The notes below the pieces were generated by a model. That model was not told the origin of the DNA and ran no database searches. It saw only the letters and a list, made by a program, of their open reading frames with translations. The position numbers and the translations under genes were made by a program. A stretch of DNA of 35,214 nt, taken from positions 40,255 to 75,468 of the forward strand of contig MNCI01004506.1 in the NCBI GenBank assembly GCA_015680685.1, in the 5' to 3' direction. Below, piece by piece: positions 1 to 10,365 of this stretch. The stretch comes from Gnetum montanum (Eukaryota > Streptophyta > Gnetopsida > Gnetales > Gnetaceae). Each line of letters opens with the position of its first letter. Position 1 is the first letter of the stretch.

Positions 1-1526
1 GAACTGCTATTGAGATCGTTGTAAGAGAGCCTCTGCTTCTAGTCATGTCGTTGAACGATTCAATAGTCAAGAGGGTTCAGAAAATCTTTGGTATTTTGAT
101 GGGACCAGAATAGCTTCTTTTTATCTTTAAAGTGAATCTCCATGGTATTTCAATCAGAAATTGTCAAGTCTTTTGAAGGTTATGTTGAATGCAATTGTTG
201 ACATCTATTATCTAGCCCAAATGGAATCTCATACGTGGTAGTTTACGCAGTAATTTTTTGGTAGTATAGTAGGATTGTCTTGAAGAAATTGCTTATTTGA
301 GCCTTGGAAGTTTGAAAAATTCATAGATATTGAGTTTGAGATAGCTTTATTGCGAAGTGTTTACTTGTGTCATTTTACCTTGTTTAAATATTTGAGGTCT
401 ACACAAATCTGCTTTTCTTTTTTTTCTATTTCCATTGAATCTTGCTCTATTTCTAGTTTTCTTGTGGAACTATCTCTTTCTTTGGGGAAAATTAGGAGTA
501 GATTTGAGGAGTTGTGCTCAAATTTTTTTGCAAAATTTTATTTGTTACAAGTAGGTATTATAAGGACCGCATAGACTAGGTAATTGAACAAAATAGGAAC
601 TCTCAACAACTCACAGTACTTGGCAAAGTTGGCTGAATCTCTTTAAGATAAGTCATTTGTAGTTTACCCATAATGCAATCATTTCAATTTTCACAACCAC
701 ATGCCACAACAGCACACACACATATTCACATTAACTACTAAGTTTATTTGGAGGTATCTAGGCCTTGGTGTTTCCAGAGACCAGCAAGCACCTAAATCCT
801 ATTTGAGGATACTCGTTGGCGGTCACGTCCCAAACAGTCGCCAATAATGGTGTTAGGAAAAGGTTGATAATCCTAGTTGTATGTGTCAATGATCACATTT
901 AACTTGGACAATGTTGATAATGTAGCATTAGGACATTCCATGTGCAGTAACTTTCTCAAAGATTATTTTAGAATATTTTATTCCATGAGTTGTACACCTA
1001 GCACCTACTATAGAAGACTTGGAATGCTTTTAATGAAAATTCTGTCTAATTTTGCATGGAAAAGCAAAAGTAATGATTCAATTTATCTTGAAACCTTAAA
1101 TCTTGTAATTATGAAAAAAATTTGGGCCTAAGCACTGAAGCATTTTCTTCCTTAGATGATGAATGTCATGTTTCTTTCTAAATGTTTTGTTTGTTCATGA
1201 AGGCTGAAGCTTTATAGGAGTCACCCTGCTTAAGACTTTAAAGCTTAATTATTCTCCACACAAAAATATTATTTTCTTTTGCTTATGCCTAGTGTCTAAT
1301 GGTGGTGCTTTAGTTCCTCTCCTACCTATATGTCATAGGATTTTATCAGACTATCATTAATTGAGTCTGAAGTCCAAACAACAAAAGCATAGGGCACTTT
1401 CCCTATACATGGAATAACAATGCATTGCTTATGATGTTAAATCTTTGTTAACTTGTTTTTCACTTTAGCATGGTGGTGCCTAGTTAAAAATTATGGGCCT
1501 TTCACTTTGATAGCAATGGAAAATTT
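1..1526. other. AT-rich single-copy flank, no recognisable gene
   Basis: Both strands show only short open frames broken by stops; none matches a family I recognise. Nothing here is repeated elsewhere in the window. It is the unduplicated left flank of the tandem duplication that begins at about 1527. No RNA gene, terminal repeat or clear promoter was found. Confidence 0.5.
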
Positions 1527-1570
1527 TTCAAGTTTGTTAGAAATATTAGGTTCTTCTATAGCATGCATTA

Positions 1571-1819
1571 CCCACTAACGCATTTTATGGGTTAGTTAAT
1601 GCATGAAAGTGGCCACCATGCCAACTAATGCATTTTGGGTTAGTTAATGCATGAAAGTGGCCACCATGCCCACTAATGCATTTTATGGGTTAGTTAATGC
1701 ATGAAAGTGGCTACCATGCCCACTAATGCATTTTTATGGGTTAGTTGATGCATGAAAGTGGCCACCATATCCACTAATGCATTTTTATGAGTTGGTTAAT
1801 GCATCAAGGTGGTATCCAT
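1571..1819 (+). repeat. Five-copy 50-bp tandem array in U3 of the 5' LTR
   Basis: Units start at about 1571, 1621, 1669, 1719 and 1770, so the period is 48-51 bp. Each has the form CCCACTAATGCAT, TTTTATGGGTTAGT, TAATGCATGAAAGTGG, CCACCATG. The first four carry TGCATG, the reverse complement of the RY core CATGCA bound by plant B3-domain regulators. The fifth has TGCATC. A more degraded sixth repeat may follow to about 1850. The array lies about 60 bp upstream of the TATA box, where an LTR enhancer is expected. Enhancer activity is inferred. Confidence 0.9.
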
Positions 1820-1881
1820 ATCTAATAACACATTTTTTACATGTTGGCATTAGGTCTCTTATGGTAACCAATTTCATTGCC

Positions 1882-1888
1882 TATAAAT
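1882..1888 (+). promoter_or_regulatory. TATA box of the copia 5' LTR
   Basis: TATAAAT sits at the matching position in both LTRs (TATAAATA at 7930-7937) and is followed by the conserved ATTCTTGATGGGAGAACAAAGG. The start of transcription would be about 30 bp downstream, marking U3/R. Position and conservation support the call. Confidence 0.65.
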
Positions 1889-2183
1889 TCATTCTTGATG
1901 GGAGAACAAAGGCACCACAAATCATAGTAGGATTGCAATTCTGATCCCTTTCATAGATGCTTGAATATTGCATACACCATCATTGCAGAGTGCCCATGTG
2001 AAAGAAGAATCAGAATGCCAAATTTAATCTGATGCATCAATGGCTAGAGGTCAGTTCCATTTTCTCAAGAATTATGCATTTCTAGTTATTTATGTATGTG
2101 ATTTTCTTGTGTCATTTTCTTATGCATTCTGTACTTTGATTACTTGTGTCATCTAGTTTTCTACATAATTATTTTCTTACATT

Positions 2184-2195
2184 TGGTATCGAAGC
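2184..2195 (+). other. Primer-binding site (initiator tRNA-Met)
   Basis: TGGTATCGAAGC follows the 5' LTR after two bases. Plant copia elements typically have TGGTATCAGAGC here, complementary to the 3' end of initiator tRNA-Met. The present copy differs at two central bases. Confidence 0.85.
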
Positions 2196-3262
2196 CTTAG
2201 ATCTCTATCTTGATGCAATTTTTGATGATGGTGTAATCTAGAAACAACATTTTTTAAATATTTCTATGCTTTGTAGTTTGAGGAAGATCACTTGCCTCTA
2301 GTTTCTGCCTAGTGAAAGGGATTTCACTCTCACATTTTGTTACATTCTTGTGCACCATAGAACTAGAAAATAAAAACCATTACTGTTGTAGCAATAAGGA
2401 TATTTTCTTTTGTTGTTTTGGAGAGCTATTCTGGTTGTGCTATCTACAATTTTTCTTCATGTGATATTCTGCTATCTGCATCGTTGGCCTATGATAGCTA
2501 TTGCTATATAAATGTTTTCAAAGGTTGAGCACAATTTTGTTTAACTTGATTAGTCTTAAGGCTAACAAATGTTTATTCCCTCCATGCATAGTTGGATTTT
2601 GTGAATTATGTATGCATTTTTTTCATTCCAACTTGCATATCTAGCATTCATCATTGTTATTATGATTTCTGGTGTGTTTTTTCTTCTCATGTCATCCAAT
2701 GAATTAGCATCATTCTATAGGGTTTTCTTTTGGCACTTTGGCCTCCTCCTAGGCACCTTGGACTAGAATAATTGAATAAATTATGTTTATATCATGTTGA
2801 ATTTCATAATTTATCAATTTTATGGATATTTTTGTATATGTATGCATCATTTTCTAGCATATAAATTATAAGAAGTGATCTATATAATTTTGTATAATTA
2901 GAGAGTAGCCACAACATCCTTAATTATGCAAATTTATGTATTAAGAGCTTTTGGATCACATATGGTACACAACATTAAAATGGTGATTAATCATATGTAA
3001 TATGATAAAATTTATCCCGTAGAATTTTTTATTGTATTTAATATGATTAATTAGGATGATATGTTACATTATTTTTCTTAATTTATCCACAAGAATTAAG
3101 AAAAGAAATATAATTTAATAGTTTCATCATAAGGATATATGAATCTATTTGAATTAAAATTTAGCCCACAGGTAATTTTATGTCATTTGATTAATATTTT
3201 TCATGATTTACATTGGTAAACATGTATTATGGTATTTTAACCTCAAATTTAGTGACATAAAC
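2196..3262 (+). other. Untranslated leader of the copia element
   Basis: About 1.07 kb of AT-rich sequence between the primer-binding site and the first gag codon, without an open frame. A leader of this length is long but not exceptional for plant copia elements. No nested element or terminal repeat was seen inside it. Confidence 0.6.
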
Positions 3263-4075
3263 ATGTTTGATTATGTAGTTATAAAACCTGTAAGCTACTC
3301 TGATTTTAAATATGACATTTCTAAATTAAAGGGTGATAATTATAAGTTATGGAAGGAGATAATTCTTCTTCATTTAGGCTGGATGGACATTGATTATGCT
3401 ATCTGTAAGGATGAACCACTTGCTATTACAACAATCAACCATCCAAATGATATCGGTAATTATGAAAAATGGGAGTGATCTAGTCACCTTTGTGTCATGT
3501 TCATAAAAACCAAGATCTCAGCTAGTATGCGTGGTTCACTAGAATAATATGACAAGGTGCATGCTTTGTTAAAGGCCATTGATGAAAAATTTGAGTCATC
3601 AAATAAGGCATTGGCTAGCACCTTGATAATGAAGTTCTCATCCATGAAGCTCACTAAAATTTGTGGTGTGCATGAAAAGATCATGCAAATGATGGATATA
3701 GTAGCTCAACTCAAAAAGCTTGAGGTTGAGATGTTAGAATCTTTCCTTGTGCACTACATCTTAAACATGCTTCCACTACAATATGGACCCTTTAAGATTT
3801 CTTATAACACACATTAGGATAAATGGTCAATCAATGAACTAATGACCATGTGTGTGCAAGAAGAGGGGAGACTTGCTATTGAAGCAAAAGAGAGTGTGCA
3901 TCTAGCTACACAAGGAAAGAATAAAGGACAAGCCAAAGGCAAGTGGAAGGTCAAATTGCCTACACAAGTTGATATTAAGAAAGAATCTAGATGTTTTTTC
4001 TATAAAATGAAAGGGCACATAAAGAATGGTTATTCTAAATATCAAAAATGCCTTGAAAAGAAAGGTACTCAACTC
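3263..4075 (+). pseudogene. gag: Copia gag (capsid and nucleocapsid), decayed
   Basis: The likely start is ATG 3263 (MFDYVVIKPV...). The first 70 residues hold a KLKGDNYKLWKE stretch typical of the N-terminus of plant copia Gag. A UBN2-like capsid region follows (HALLKAIDEKFESSNKALA, then LTKICGVHEKIMQM). In-frame stops occur near 3476, 3545 and 3815. The nucleocapsid CCHC knuckle at 3992-4051 should read C-x2-C-x4-H-x4-C. Here the second Cys is Tyr, and the fourth position is also Tyr (NGYSKYQKC), so zinc binding is lost. Both changes fit G-to-A transitions. Protease follows without a gap. Confidence 0.9.
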
Positions 4076-5340
4076 TCACTTGTTTGTTTTGAATCTAATA
4101 TGGTTGATGTTGGCCATGACACATGGTGGACTAATTCTGGTTCTACAATCCATGTTACCAATTCCTTGCAAGGGGTGAAAAACCTAAGGAAGCTAGTGGG
4201 AAGTGATTCATGCATCTATTTAGGCAACAAGATGCACTCACATGTGGAGGTAATTGAAACATGTATTTTAGTTTTAAGCAGTCGTTTTATTTTAGAATTG
4301 GAAAAGACATTTTATATTCTAAGTTTTTCAAGGAAATTAATTTTTGTTTCAAGGCTTGTATCATTGGGATTTTCCTTTAATTTTTCAAACACTATATGCA
4401 GTTTATATTATAGATCTAAACTTATTAGACATCATACATTAATAGATGATCTTTTCAAAATTAATTTATAAAATGAAACTTCTTATACTTCTATGCATGT
4501 TCATGCTAGCATTAAGAGATATTTTATGAATGATGAATCCTCTATGTTGTGGAATCATAGATTAGGAGATATCTCTATTGAAAGAATAAAGAAATTAGTA
4601 AATGATGGAGTACTTAGTACTATAGATTTTATTGACTTTAACATGTGTGTGGATTTCATAAAGGGAAAGCAAACTAATATGTCAAGGAAAGGTGTCAAGA
4701 GGAGTTCAAACATATTAGAGATATGGATGTGTATGGTCAAAAGTATTTCATTACCTTTATTGATGATTACTCATGATATATGTATCTCTACCTGCTTCAT
4801 AACAAGACCAAATCTTTAGATGCCTTTAAGGTATTTAAGGCTAAAGTAGATAAATAATGCAATAAGAAGATAAAGATAGTGAGATCTAATAGAGGTGGTG
4901 AATACTATGGTAGATATAATAATGATGGACAAGCACCTAGTCCATTTGCTAAGTTTCTTCAAGAGCATGGGATTGTTGCCTAGTACACTATGCCTAGTTC
5001 TCCATACCAAAATGGTATGGCAAAAAGAAGAAACCAAACATTATTGGACATGGTGTGGAGTATGCTTATTGGCTCCAAGCTTCCTAAGTCCTTTTAGATT
5101 AAAGCTCTTAAGATGGTGGTGTATTTATTAAACCGAGTTCTAACCAAGGCTGTCTTAAAGATACCATTTGAATTATGGAAAGGGTGAAAATTTAGTTTGT
5201 GACATATAGACATTTAGGGATGCTTGTCTAAAGTAAGAGTCTTTAATCCACAAGAAAAGAAGCTAGACCAAAGGACCATAAGTGTATATTTTGTTGGATA
5301 TGCTAAATGGCCTAAGGGCTAGAAATTTTATTGCCCATCA
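4076..5340 (+). pseudogene. Copia protease and integrase, decayed
   Basis: The protease active site at 4124-4144 reads WWTNSGS, where copia proteases have D-S/T-G; the catalytic Asp is Asn. The GAG-pre-integrase zinc region is at about 4540-4690 (LWNHRLGDISIERIKKLV, CVDFIKGKQT). Integrase follows: the first catalytic Asp region reads FIDDYS at about 4755-4775, the second Asp is replaced by Asn in RSNRGGEYYG (about 4880-4910), and the Glu is replaced by Lys in QNGMAKRRN (about 5005-5035). The C-terminal part (FELWKG, about 5165-5186; YNPQEKKLD-like, 5238-5270) is recognisable. Stops and frame breaks are frequent. Confidence 0.9.
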
Positions 5341-5739
5341 CATACTACTAGGTTTGTGGAATCAAGGAATGCTAAATTTCTTGAGAATGACTTGATTAGT
5401 AGGAGCAATAGATCTTGGAACATTGTTCCTAAGATAGATCATACAAACACTCAACTCACTATTTCAAATGATAGATTGATTGTTGTACATAATACACCTA
5501 GAGCACAAATGCATACTGAACAACAACCAGACATTAAAGTTCCACAAACTATTGATCAAGAAGTAGTAGATCCAGCTGAACAACAGATACCAAAACTTGT
5601 TGAAAAGCCTATTGAACATCATGATCCTCAAGAGAATGATGAACCAACATTAAGAAGATCTCTTAGAGTAAGATGATCAGTGATTCCTGGTGACTATATG
5701 GTGTATCTATAGGAGTCTAACTACAACATAGGAGCTAAA

Positions 5740-7313
5740 AATGATTCCCAAACATTTTCACCAGCCATGAGTTGTAAGGAATCTAACTTGTGGTATGATG
5801 CCATGAAAGATGAAATGAACTCTATGTAATCTAATGGAGTCTGGGATCTTGTCAAGTTACCTGATGGTGTAAAATCCATTGGATGCAAATGGGCCTTCAA
5901 GACTAAGAAAGACTCATTGGGAAAACTTGAAAGATATAAGGTCAAACTTGTTACTAAAGGGTTCACTTAAAAAGAGCGAATAGATTAGAAGGAGACATTT
6001 TCTCTTTTATCTAAGAAGGAATTCCTTTATATTATCATGGCATTGGTTTCCCATTTTGATCTTGAATTACATCAAATGGATGTGAAAATAGCATACCTTA
6101 ATGGTGATCTAGAGGAAGAGGTTTATATGAAACAACCTAAAGGATTTTTCTCTAGTGATGGTTTGTAATTGGTATGCAAGCTCAAGAAATCCATATATGA
6201 ATTGAAATAGGCCTACTGTCAATGGTACTTGAAATTCCATGATATAATCACTTCATTTGGTTTTGAAGAAAACATCATGGATTAATGTATATACCAAAAC
6301 ATCAATGGGAGTAAAATCTATTTCCTTGTTCTATATGTGGATGATATCTTTCTTGCAATCAATAACAATGGATTTCTATATGAGGTGAAACATTTTCTAT
6401 CTAAGAATTTCAACATGAAGGATATGGGTGAGGCATATTATATCATTGGCATATAGATCCATAGGGATAGATCTAAATGTATTCTAGAACTATCGCAAGA
6501 AACCTATATCAATGAAGTTTTAGAGAGGTTTTGAATAAAAGATTGTTCACCAAGTATAGCATCCATTGTGAAGGGTGACATGTTCAATTTGAACTAGTGC
6601 CCTAGAAATGATTTCGAGTGAAGTCAGATGAGCAACATTCCGCATGCTTCATCCATTGGAAGCCTTATGTATGCTCAAGTCTACACAAGACCTAACATTG
6701 CATTTGTTGTGGGAATGTTCAACAAATATCAGAGTAATCTAGGTATTGATGACTAGAGGGTTGCAAAGAAAGTGATGAGGTACCTTCACGGTACAAAAGA
6801 CTACATGCTTATGTATAAATGGACTGACTCCTTAGAGGTGACTTGCTACTTCAACTCAGACTTTGTTGACTATGTTGCTTCATGGAAATCAACATTTGGT
6901 TATGTTTTAATGCTAGCTAGAGGAGCTATATCTTAGGGGAGTGGAAAGTAAATTTTGGTTGCTACTTCCACCATGAAGGTAGAGTTTTTATCTTGTTTTG
7001 AGGCTACTTCACATGGTGTATGGCTAAAGAGTTTCATATCAAGGCTTAGATTATGGATTCTACATCTAGGCCATTAAGAATGTTTTTTGACAATTTAGTT
7101 ATTGTCTTTATGGCTAAGAATAATAAGAGTGGTAGTCGAAGTAAACACATCAACATCAAGTACTTACCATTAAGGGAATGCATTAAGGAAAACAAAGTGG
7201 TCATTGCACATATAAGCACTAAATTAACGATAGCTAATCCTTTGACAAAAGGAATGCCACCAAAGTTATTTAAGGATCATGTAGTTCGGATGGGACTTGG
7301 TTTCATAATGTAA
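5740..7313 (+). pseudogene. Copia reverse transcriptase and RNase H, decayed
   Basis: The reverse transcriptase starts near 5770 (KESNLWYDAMKDEMNSM, then WDLVKLPDGVKSIGCKWAFK). It contains LHQMDVKIAYLNGDLEEEVY at about 6068-6126 and an intact catalytic YVDD box at 6334-6345. RNase H runs from about 6830: FNSDFVDYVASWKST holds a catalytic-Asp region, and SKHINIKYL lies near 7137. The polyprotein ends with NPLTKGMPPKLFKDHVVRMGL and a TAA at 7311-7313, a typical plant copia C-terminus. At least six in-frame stops are present, many TAG/TAA where CAA, CAG or TGG is expected. The sublineage within copia was not resolved by eye. Confidence 0.92.
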
Positions 7314-7589
7314 TTTGTTGTACGTACAACTTACAGTCTTAATAAAACTCTTATTCAGTTGTGTTATTTTCTCGTACGGTTTGCACATATAGTCATTAGA
7401 GAAAATACACATATGGCAGGACCTAGAATGAACATTAGATTTATTCATAAAGTTAAGTTACCATATAAGGAATTACATTTGAAAGATCATGCATTATAAT
7501 ACATGGAAGATAATACTCACATTAAGAGAAACTATCGGTATGATTCATGCATTTACTTATTGACCTCTAAACTTGATTAAATATGAAGA

Positions 7590-7602
7590 CCAAGTGGGAG
7601 AT
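7590..7602 (+). other. Polypurine tract of the copia element
   Basis: CCAAGTGGGAGAT lies immediately upstream of the 3' LTR start TG at 7603. AAGTGGGAGAT-type tracts prime plus-strand synthesis in plant copia elements. Confidence 0.85.
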
Positions 7603-8212
7603 TGTAGCATGCGTTACCCACTGACACATTTTATGGGTTAATTAATGCATGAAAATGTCCACCATGCCCACTAACACATTTTATGGGTTGGTTAATGCAT
7701 GAGAGTGGCCACCATGCCCACTAACATGTTTTATGGGTTATTTAATGCATGAAAGTGGCCACCATACCCACTAACACATTTTTATAGGTTAGTTAATGCA
7801 TAAAAGTGGCAACCATACCCACTAACATGTTTTTATGAGTTGGTTAATGCATCAAGGTGGTCTCCGTATCTAGTAATGCGTTTTTTACGCATTGGCATTA
7901 GGTATCTTATGGTAATTGATTCTGTAGCCTATAAATACATTCTTGATGGGAGAACAAAGGCACTATGAATCATAGCAGGATTCTAGTTTTGGTTCCTTTT
8001 TCAAACACTTGAAAATTGCATACACCATCATTGCAAAGCACCTATGTGAAAAATTTAATATGAGGCATCAATGGCTGGAGGTCAACTTTATTTGCTTAAG
8101 AATTGTGCATTTCTAGTTATTTATGCATGTGATTTTCTTATGCCATTTTCTTCTACATTCTATACTTTGATTACTTGTTCCATCTAGTTTTCTGCACAAT
8201 TATTTTCCTACA
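7603..8212 (+). repeat. 3' LTR of the copia element
   Basis: 610 bp, TGTAGCATGC to CCTACA, with intact TG and CA ends. It has the same layout as the 5' LTR: a five-copy 50-bp array (units at 7617, 7667, 7717, 7767 and 7818), then TATAAATA at 7930-7937. It lacks the 17 bp found in the 5' LTR near 2005. TCTCC, the second target copy, follows directly. Confidence 0.92.
7617..7867 (+). repeat. Five-copy 50-bp tandem array in U3 of the 3' LTR
   Basis: Five 50-bp units collinear with 1571-1819. TGCATG is kept in units 1-3; unit 4 has TGCATA and unit 5 has TGCATC. Unit number is the same in both LTRs, so the array predates this insertion and has not changed in copy number since. Confidence 0.9.
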
Positions 8213-8487
8213 TCTCCACCTTCATTACTATAATCTAAAAAGAATGTAACACAATAAGCAATGTGGTGGGTAATTCAACTTTATTTATGTTCCAAGAAAA
8301 ATTGAATGCTTTGTTGTAATAAATAAAGAAAACAATGATTCTTGGCATAAACCAAATATGAAGGAATGAATGGAAGTGTATCATTAAAGAGCTAGTCTAC
8401 TTCAACTGCTTATATAGACTAACCTAGTTATGAGCCTTTGTATACCTCAACAAGAGCATAGCAAAGCAAGCATAGTGGAAGTTAGAA
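8213..8487 (+). other. 5' flank of the unit A DUF247 pseudogene
   Basis: Homologous to 13851-14005 joined to 14757-14801 in unit B. Both share AAGAATGTAAC, AATAAGCAATGTG and ATTGAATGCTTTGTTG. Unit A reads straight through GAGCCT at about 8432, where unit B has 751 extra bases. No open frame of note is present. Confidence 0.8.
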
Positions 8488-9193
8488 ATGTTTAAGAATA
8501 AAGACATTCGCAACCATGAAATAAAGATTAAGATTGATAACGAAATGAGCAAGTCTAAGAGTGAAGTGACTTATTTGAGAAGTGCTAGAGTAGACACAAA
8601 ATAATTTGAAGAAGGTGAAAAAGCTTGGATGAGCAGGTAAGAACAAATTTTTGAGAAGGAAGTAGAATAGATGGAGGACCTAACCGCATAACTTCAAGTT
8701 GCCTTATAGAAAACATGATACATGATGAGGAATGTAAATGCAATCAAATTGTTCTATCCTGAAGTAATTGGCATGGGTCCTCTACATTTTTGTTGCTTAA
8801 AAGATGGAGACGCCTCCATCGAGGGTGTGGAAATGACAATCAAATAAGAAGCTATCTCTCTAATCATGGAGCCATATCCATAAGAAAAGCACAAAGAGCT
8901 TAAGGATGAGCTAATTTGGTTGATCGTTGCTAAGGAAGCTATATTCAGGCTATCTTACAGCAACCTTATTTTAACAAAATTATTCCATTTTCACCAAAGT
9001 CCCTCCAAGGATTGTGTGAGCTCAAAGTTAGGGTGGAGAATGTGTGTTATAGTACTGGCTTAGAGTTTTGGGTAATGAGTACAACTCCAGTCCATGGATG
9101 GCCATCTCCACCATGGGTGCAATTATTCTTCTCTTTATGACTGCTACTCAAGTATTGTGCTTGTTTTACTTGTGCATTTGAACCAAAGCATAA
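8488..9193 (+). pseudogene. DUF247 pseudogene (unit A copy)
   Basis: Paralogue of the intact gene at 14802-16748, starting at the equivalent ATG and ending at the equivalent TAA (9191-9193). Two internal deletions have removed the middle. About 295 bp is missing where unit B has roughly 15277-15569 (joined near 8970). About 950 bp is missing where unit B has roughly 15657-16609 (joined near 9052). Early in-frame stops include TAA in the stretch equivalent to ATEESEEG and TAG near 8670. The remaining blocks match the intact gene at about 80-85 percent by eye, with an excess of T/A where unit B has C/G. The deletions remove the second half of the N-terminal domain, the central hydrophobic region and much of the C-terminal domain. 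No function is expected. Confidence 0.92.
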
Positions 9194-9725
9194 TAATAAT
9201 GAAACCTCCTTTCCCAAAAGTTTAAATCTGAACCCAACCCTTCCCTTCTTTTATTTTGCCTTTCTTTTTTATTAACTATCATTTTCATCATGTTATTATG
9301 ATTTTCATGTGCTTGTGGGTGTGTGTAGGAGTATTTGCCACCTCTATTGGTTTTATATGTTCTTATTTCATGAATATTTCATTTGGCTTCCTGTAAAGAA
9401 AAATGTTAAATGGATTCATCTTTCTTATCACTATCCTAAATCATTTTCATGTCATGAATTAACTCTAACAAGATTCATTATTTTCCATATCATGCTAATT
9501 CTCTATAATTTGAGCAAGGTTAAGCAACACTGAAAAACCTAGTAAAGACCCATGAGAAGGTAGCCTTTTTTGTTTTGAGTTACTAATTCTTGTTAGACTT
9601 CATCATCATTGAATCAAGTATCATTGATCTAAATCCAAATTTTTTCTATTGAAGGAGTGTTATCATGATTTTTAGGCAATCCCAAACTTTATCTTTAGTT
9701 TTCTTTCATATTTGAAGTTTAGTAG
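9194..9725 (+). other. 3' flank of the DUF247 pseudogene
   Basis: Matches 16749-17127 in unit B (AATAATGAAACCTCCTTTCC, then GGCTTCCTGTAAA). About 150 bases at roughly 9532-9685 have no counterpart in B, so there was either a deletion in B or an insertion in A. The open frame at 9309-9533 has no intact homologue in unit B and is not supported. Confidence 0.7.
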
Positions 9726-10180
9726 ATGTTAAAAGTTTTATGTATTCAAAGAAGGCTGAAAAAAACTATGAAAAATAAGAAGAAAAGCTTAGAAAATCAT
9801 AGTTTATGCATAGAAGAAAAAGAAAAGGGAGTTTATGAAAGGGAATTTCAAATCCTCACTACTTTTCAACCTATAAAAACAAGCCATCAATGTAACATAT
9901 CACTCATAGATGCCATGGATTAATAATGTTTCATCACTAATAACTTAAATGATGCACTTCAAATAGAACAACGGTTCTTTGAATTAATGGAAAAAGAAAG
10001 AAAATTAACTTTTAATAATGATAAAGTACAAGTGTTGAAATGGGGGCCTTGGTGTTGTCTCCTTGTGACACTTAGGACCCTTAGAGGTAATCCACCACTA
10101 CCACCATAATTAAGCCATAAGATCGAAGCGATGATCAGTTTCTTCTTATCCTGCATCACTCAACTCTCATTACATGCCTT
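9726..10180 (+). pseudogene. Unidentified reading-frame remnant (unit A copy)
   Basis: Begins MLKVLCIQRRLKK and is open to 9923. After two stops the same kind of peptide continues (LMEKERKLTFNND, then TLRGNPPLPP) until frame shifts and stops break it near 10100. It is similar to 17128-17628 in unit B, which is less damaged. It runs opposite to the neighbouring gypsy element and ends at the LTR boundary at 10181. The family was not recognised. It may be host coding sequence into which the gypsy element inserted before the duplication. Confidence 0.4.
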
Positions 10181-10365
10181 TGTTAACTTCCCAAATTCAT
10201 GTTGGCAAAAGCTCTACGTCCCCAACCTTGAATGCCATAGGACAAATCCCTAAAATGGTATCGTGAATGATTACAATTCCTTATATAACGCACCCCTTCA
10301 TATAAAGGTTAACTACATTATTTACATAATACAGCTTCATCCATAAGTAGGGACCATATGTTACA
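10181..10365 (-). repeat. 3' LTR of gypsy copy A
   Basis: 185 bp, TGTTAACT to ATGTTACA on the + strand (TGTAACAT to GTTAACA on the minus strand). It is adjacent to the minus-strand polypurine run CTTAAAGGAGGTAGAT at about 10366-10381. The unit B copy has the same length and ends (17623-17807). The 5' LTR is not in the window, so the outer boundary is inferred from the TG/CA ends only. TTATATAAGG on the minus strand may serve as a TATA box. Confidence 0.6.

Larger units (their letters stand above)
1557..2181 (+). repeat. 5' LTR of the copia element
   Basis: 625 bp, ending TTACA directly before the primer-binding site. It aligns end to end with 7603-8212. By eye, the non-array part (1861-2181) differs from the 3' LTR at about 50 of 305 sites, mostly transitions, plus one 17-bp length difference near 2005. 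That is roughly 16 percent, an old insertion. The U3 part holds a tandem array of 50-bp units followed by a TATA box. Confidence 0.92.
1557..8212 (+). mobile_element. Full-length degenerate Ty1/copia LTR retrotransposon
   Basis: A 6.66-kb element with two LTRs, a primer-binding site, a decayed gag-pol in the order gag, protease, integrase, reverse transcriptase, RNase H (the copia order), and a polypurine tract. The flanking 5-mers are TCTTC (1552-1556) and TCTCC (8213-8217). The paralogous uninterrupted site in unit B, at 13851-13855, reads TCTCC, which confirms the boundaries and the target duplication. The 5' LTR begins TA rather than TG, a G-to-A change at the first dinucleotide. Many stops and lost catalytic residues make it non-autonomous today. 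It inserted into unit A only. Confidence 0.93.

Noticed and set aside
350-1131. Two short + strand frames (350-574 and 877-1131)
   Set aside because: No homology recognised, low-complexity Phe/Ser-rich text typical of AT-rich non-coding DNA, and not repeated in the window.
1571-1819. CRISPR-like array
   Set aside because: The 50-bp units are directly contiguous with no unique spacers, and they lie in an LTR of a plant retroelement.
3263-7313. Functional copia polyprotein
   Set aside because: Many in-frame stops and loss of protease, integrase and zinc-knuckle residues exclude activity of this copy.
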